Positions 6,048-7,594 of a DNA stretch of 7,594 nucleotides are shown here, piece by piece. The DNA is taken from the NCBI GenBank assembly GCA_039180865.1, contig JBCDCZ010000218.1:1-7594 (forward strand), read 5' to 3'. Position 1 is the stretch's first letter. Every line of letters starts with the position of its first letter. The position numbers and the translations under genes are program-made. Source of the DNA: JBCDCU01 sp039180865. Lineage in GTDB: Bacteria; Pseudomonadota; Alphaproteobacteria; Rhizobiales; JACESI01. Below the pieces are notes generated by a model, which saw only the letters and a list, made by a program, of their open reading frames with translations, ran no database searches and was not told the DNA's origin.

Positions 6048-7361
6048 TTAGAGGTTCGGATAAATCGGGAAGCGGTCAGTGAGAGCTATAACTTTTGCTT
6101 TGACAGCTACCTCCACGTCACCGTTGTTTTCCGGTCCGTTTGCTTTGAGCCCGTCGAGCACTTCAGTGATAAGATCGCCTACCTGCTGAAACTCGGCCAC
6201 ACCGAAGCCCCGCGTAGTGGCAGCCGGTGTTCCGAGCCGAACACCGGATGTTACCGTCGGCTTTTCCGGATCGAACGGGACGCCGTTCTTGTTGCAGGTG
6301 ATATTGGCGCGTTCCAGGGCCTTTTCCGCTACATTGCCGGTGAGACTCTTGGGCCTGAGATCGACGAGCATCAGGTGCGTTTCAGTACCGCCGGATACAA
6401 TGTCGAACCCGTTCTTGCGGAGGTTCTCCGCGAGCGCCCTGGCGTTTTCGACGACGCGGCGGATATAGGTTTTGTATTCCGGTTCAAGCGCTTCACCAAA
6501 GGCGACGGCCTTACCGGCAATCACATGCATAAGCGGACCGCCCTGCAGACCCGGGAAGATCGCAGAATTGATCTTTTTCGCTATTGTCTCGTCATTGCAG
6601 AGGACAATACCGCCGCGTGGACCGCGCAAGGTCTTATGGGTCGTGCTGGTCGCCACATGGGCATGAGGGAACGGGCTTGGATGTGCCCCACCCGCTACGA
6701 GGCCCGCAAAATGTGCCATATCAACATGTAGATAAGCGCCGACCTCGTCTGCGATCGCGCGGAACCTGGCAAAGTCGATAATCGGGCTGTAGGCGGAACC
6801 GCCGGCAATGATAAGCTGCGGCTTGTGTTCTTTCGCAAGGGCTTCCACCTGATCGTAATCGATCACGCCATCTTGCTTTCTGACGCCGTATTGGATGGCA
6901 TTGAACCATTTCCCCGACAGATTGGGCCGCGCGCCGTGGGTCAGGTGGCCGCCTGCATCAAGGCTCATACCAAGGATGGTGTCGCCGGGCTTGATGAGCG
7001 CCAGATTGACAGCCTGGTTTGCCTGGCTGCCGGAATTGGGCTGCACATTGGCATATGCGCAACCGAAGAGCTTTGTAACGCGCTCGATTGCGAGATCCTC
7101 AACGATATCGACGTACTGGCATCCGCCGTAATAACGTCGCCCAGGATAGCCTTCAGCGTATTTGTTTGTGAGAACGGACCCTTGTGCCTCAAGGACAGCG
7201 CGGCTCGTAATGTTCTCTGACGCAATCAGTTCGATCTCATGAGATTGACGCTGATATTCCTGATTGATGGCGTTTGCGATTGCCGGATCGCTGTCGGCCA
7301 GCGAACGGGTAAAAAAGCCGGTCTCGGTGGTCGTTGCCGTTTCCGTATCAGTGATAGCCAT
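6048..7361 (-). CDS. glyA: Serine hydroxymethyltransferase
   Basis: GlyA interconverts serine and glycine with transfer of the hydroxymethyl carbon to tetrahydrofolate, using pyridoxal phosphate, in the cytoplasm. The 437 residues are slightly longer than the 417 of E. coli GlyA, mainly through a Thr-rich N-terminal extension (5-13). Motifs include IELIASEN (43-50), YAEGYPGRRYYGG (68-80), NVQPNSGSQAN (105-115), HVDMAHFAGLVA (212-223), the cofactor lysine K243 in TSTTHKTLRGPRGG (238-251), and RLGTPA (375-380) with the carboxylate-binding Arg. It keeps all key residues I can place. The ATG at 7361 has GGGAGA upstream with a 5-base spacer. It heads the nrdR-rib-nusB-thiL run with an 18-bp gap to nrdR, so it is probably the first gene of the operon. 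Confidence 0.98.
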   Translation of the reverse strand: MAITDTETATTTETGFFTRSLADSDPAIANAINQEYQRQSHEIELIASENITSRAVLEAQGSVLTNKYAEGYPGRRYYGGCQYVDIVEDLAIERVTKLFGCAYANVQPNSGSQANQAVNLALIKPGDTILGMSLDAGGHLTHGARPNLSGKWFNAIQYGVRKQDGVIDYDQVEALAKEHKPQLIIAGGSAYSPIIDFARFRAIADEVGAYLHVDMAHFAGLVAGGAHPSPFPHAHVATSTTHKTLRGPRGGIVLCNDETIAKKINSAIFPGLQGGPLMHVIAGKAVAFGEALEPEYKTYIRRVVENARALAENLRKNGFDIVSGGTETHLMLVDLRPKSLTGNVAEKALERANITCNKNGVPFDPEKPTVTSGVRLGTPAATTRGFGVAEFQQVGDLITEVLDGLKANGPENNGDVEVAVKAKVIALTDRFPIYPNL

Positions 7362-7382
7362 GGTCGTCTCCCGATGTCGTCC

Positions 7383-7411
7383 AATTCTCTTACACGCCGA
7401 TGCCGGTCAAG
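7383..7411 (-). promoter_or_regulatory. Possible sigma-70-type promoter for glyA
   Basis: On the minus strand CTTGAC at 7411-7406 matches the preferred alphaproteobacterial -35 box. An AGAATT hexamer at 7388-7383 follows 16 bases after TTGACC (7410-7405) and could be a weak -10 box. Transcription would then begin about 10-15 bases before the glyA Shine-Dalgarno, giving a short leader. The -10 is poor, so the call depends mainly on the -35 box and position. Confidence 0.35.
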
Positions 7412-7512
7412 CTGCTCTTTGACCCCACTCGAGCCAGGCAGACCTCAAACGCCGCAATCGCAACGCAATTGGCAAGGAAGCTAGGCGCGTTTCACACCGC
7501 TTCAATGGCGGT
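7412..7512. other. Non-coding stretch upstream of glyA
   Basis: I see no convincing gene here. A 5-bp inverted repeat, ACCGC-N7-GCGGT (7496-7512), abuts the stop codon of the possible upstream gene but has no T run on either strand, so it is not a clear terminator. I looked for glycine, SAM-type and THF riboswitch cores by eye and found none. Confidence 0.5.
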
Positions 7513-7593
7513 CTAATCGCGAGCGTCGGGAATATCATAGAGGGGATGGCTGGCCAAGCCTGAATTGGACTTGCCCCGGGAGTTCTCTTGTTT
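7513..7593 (-). CDS. Possible C-terminal end of an upstream gene (runs off the window)
   Basis: One minus-strand frame reads 26 codons without a stop from the window edge to TAG at 7515-7513, ending in SHPLYDIPDARD. This looks like a natural hydrophilic C-terminus, and the 151-bp gap to glyA would suit a promoter region. However, another minus-strand frame is also open here, and the plus strand reads NGGLIASVGNIIEGMAGQA before a stop, so the evidence is slight. I do not recognise a family. Confidence 0.3.
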   Translation of the reverse strand, partial: KQENSRGKSNSGLASHPLYDIPDARD

Positions 7594-7594
7594 A

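Noticed and set aside
5895..6731. 278-codon plus-strand open frame
   Set aside because: It is antisense to glyA and nrdR, with no family likeness in the translation; a shadow of the strongly biased codons of glyA.
7496..7512. Inverted repeat ACCGC-N7-GCGGT as a terminator for an upstream gene
   Set aside because: The stem is only 5 bp and no T run follows on either strand.

Overview
The window is a compact housekeeping gene cluster from an alphaproteobacterium, most likely of the order Hyphomicrobiales (Rhizobiales). This rests on the gene order glyA-nrdR-ribD-ribE-ribH-nusB-thiL, followed by an MFS gene and then the membrane pyrophosphatase hppA. It also rests on the Brucella-like wording of several proteins, for example the VEARFYE start of lumazine synthase and the hppA N-terminus. 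All genes lie on the minus strand, so the order of transcription runs from high to low coordinates. The taxonomic call is from remembered family features, not from a search.

Layout in the direction of transcription. Positions 7594-7513 may hold the last 26 codons of an upstream gene (weak call). Positions 7512-7362 are the glyA leader, with a possible promoter. Then come glyA (serine hydroxymethyltransferase), nrdR (repressor of ribonucleotide reductase genes), ribD (deaminase/reductase), ribE (riboflavin synthase alpha chain), ribH (lumazine synthase), nusB (antitermination factor) and thiL (thiamine-phosphate kinase). Gaps between these genes are 0-90 bp, and two junctions overlap stop and start by one base (TAATG at ribD/ribE, TGATG at ribH/nusB). 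After an 87-bp gap comes a 12-helix MFS transporter of unknown substrate, then a clear intrinsic terminator at 253-224. The N-terminal 46 codons of hppA run off the left edge.

The genes share a one-carbon, cofactor and nucleotide theme. GlyA supplies methylene-tetrahydrofolate, RibD/RibE/RibH carry riboflavin synthesis from the GTP-derived pyrimidine to riboflavin, and ThiL makes thiamine diphosphate. NrdR controls deoxynucleotide supply and NusB acts in rRNA transcription. The first riboflavin steps (ribA/ribB) are not here, and no FMN riboswitch is visible.

I see no novel defence, mobile or biosynthetic system. The best leads are small. A 27-bp element with a TGGC-NN-GCCA dyad occurs at exactly the same distance from the starts of the MFS gene and hppA. 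A 28-codon ORF fills the ribE-ribH gap almost end to end. RibD has HGE in place of the usual HAE zinc motif.
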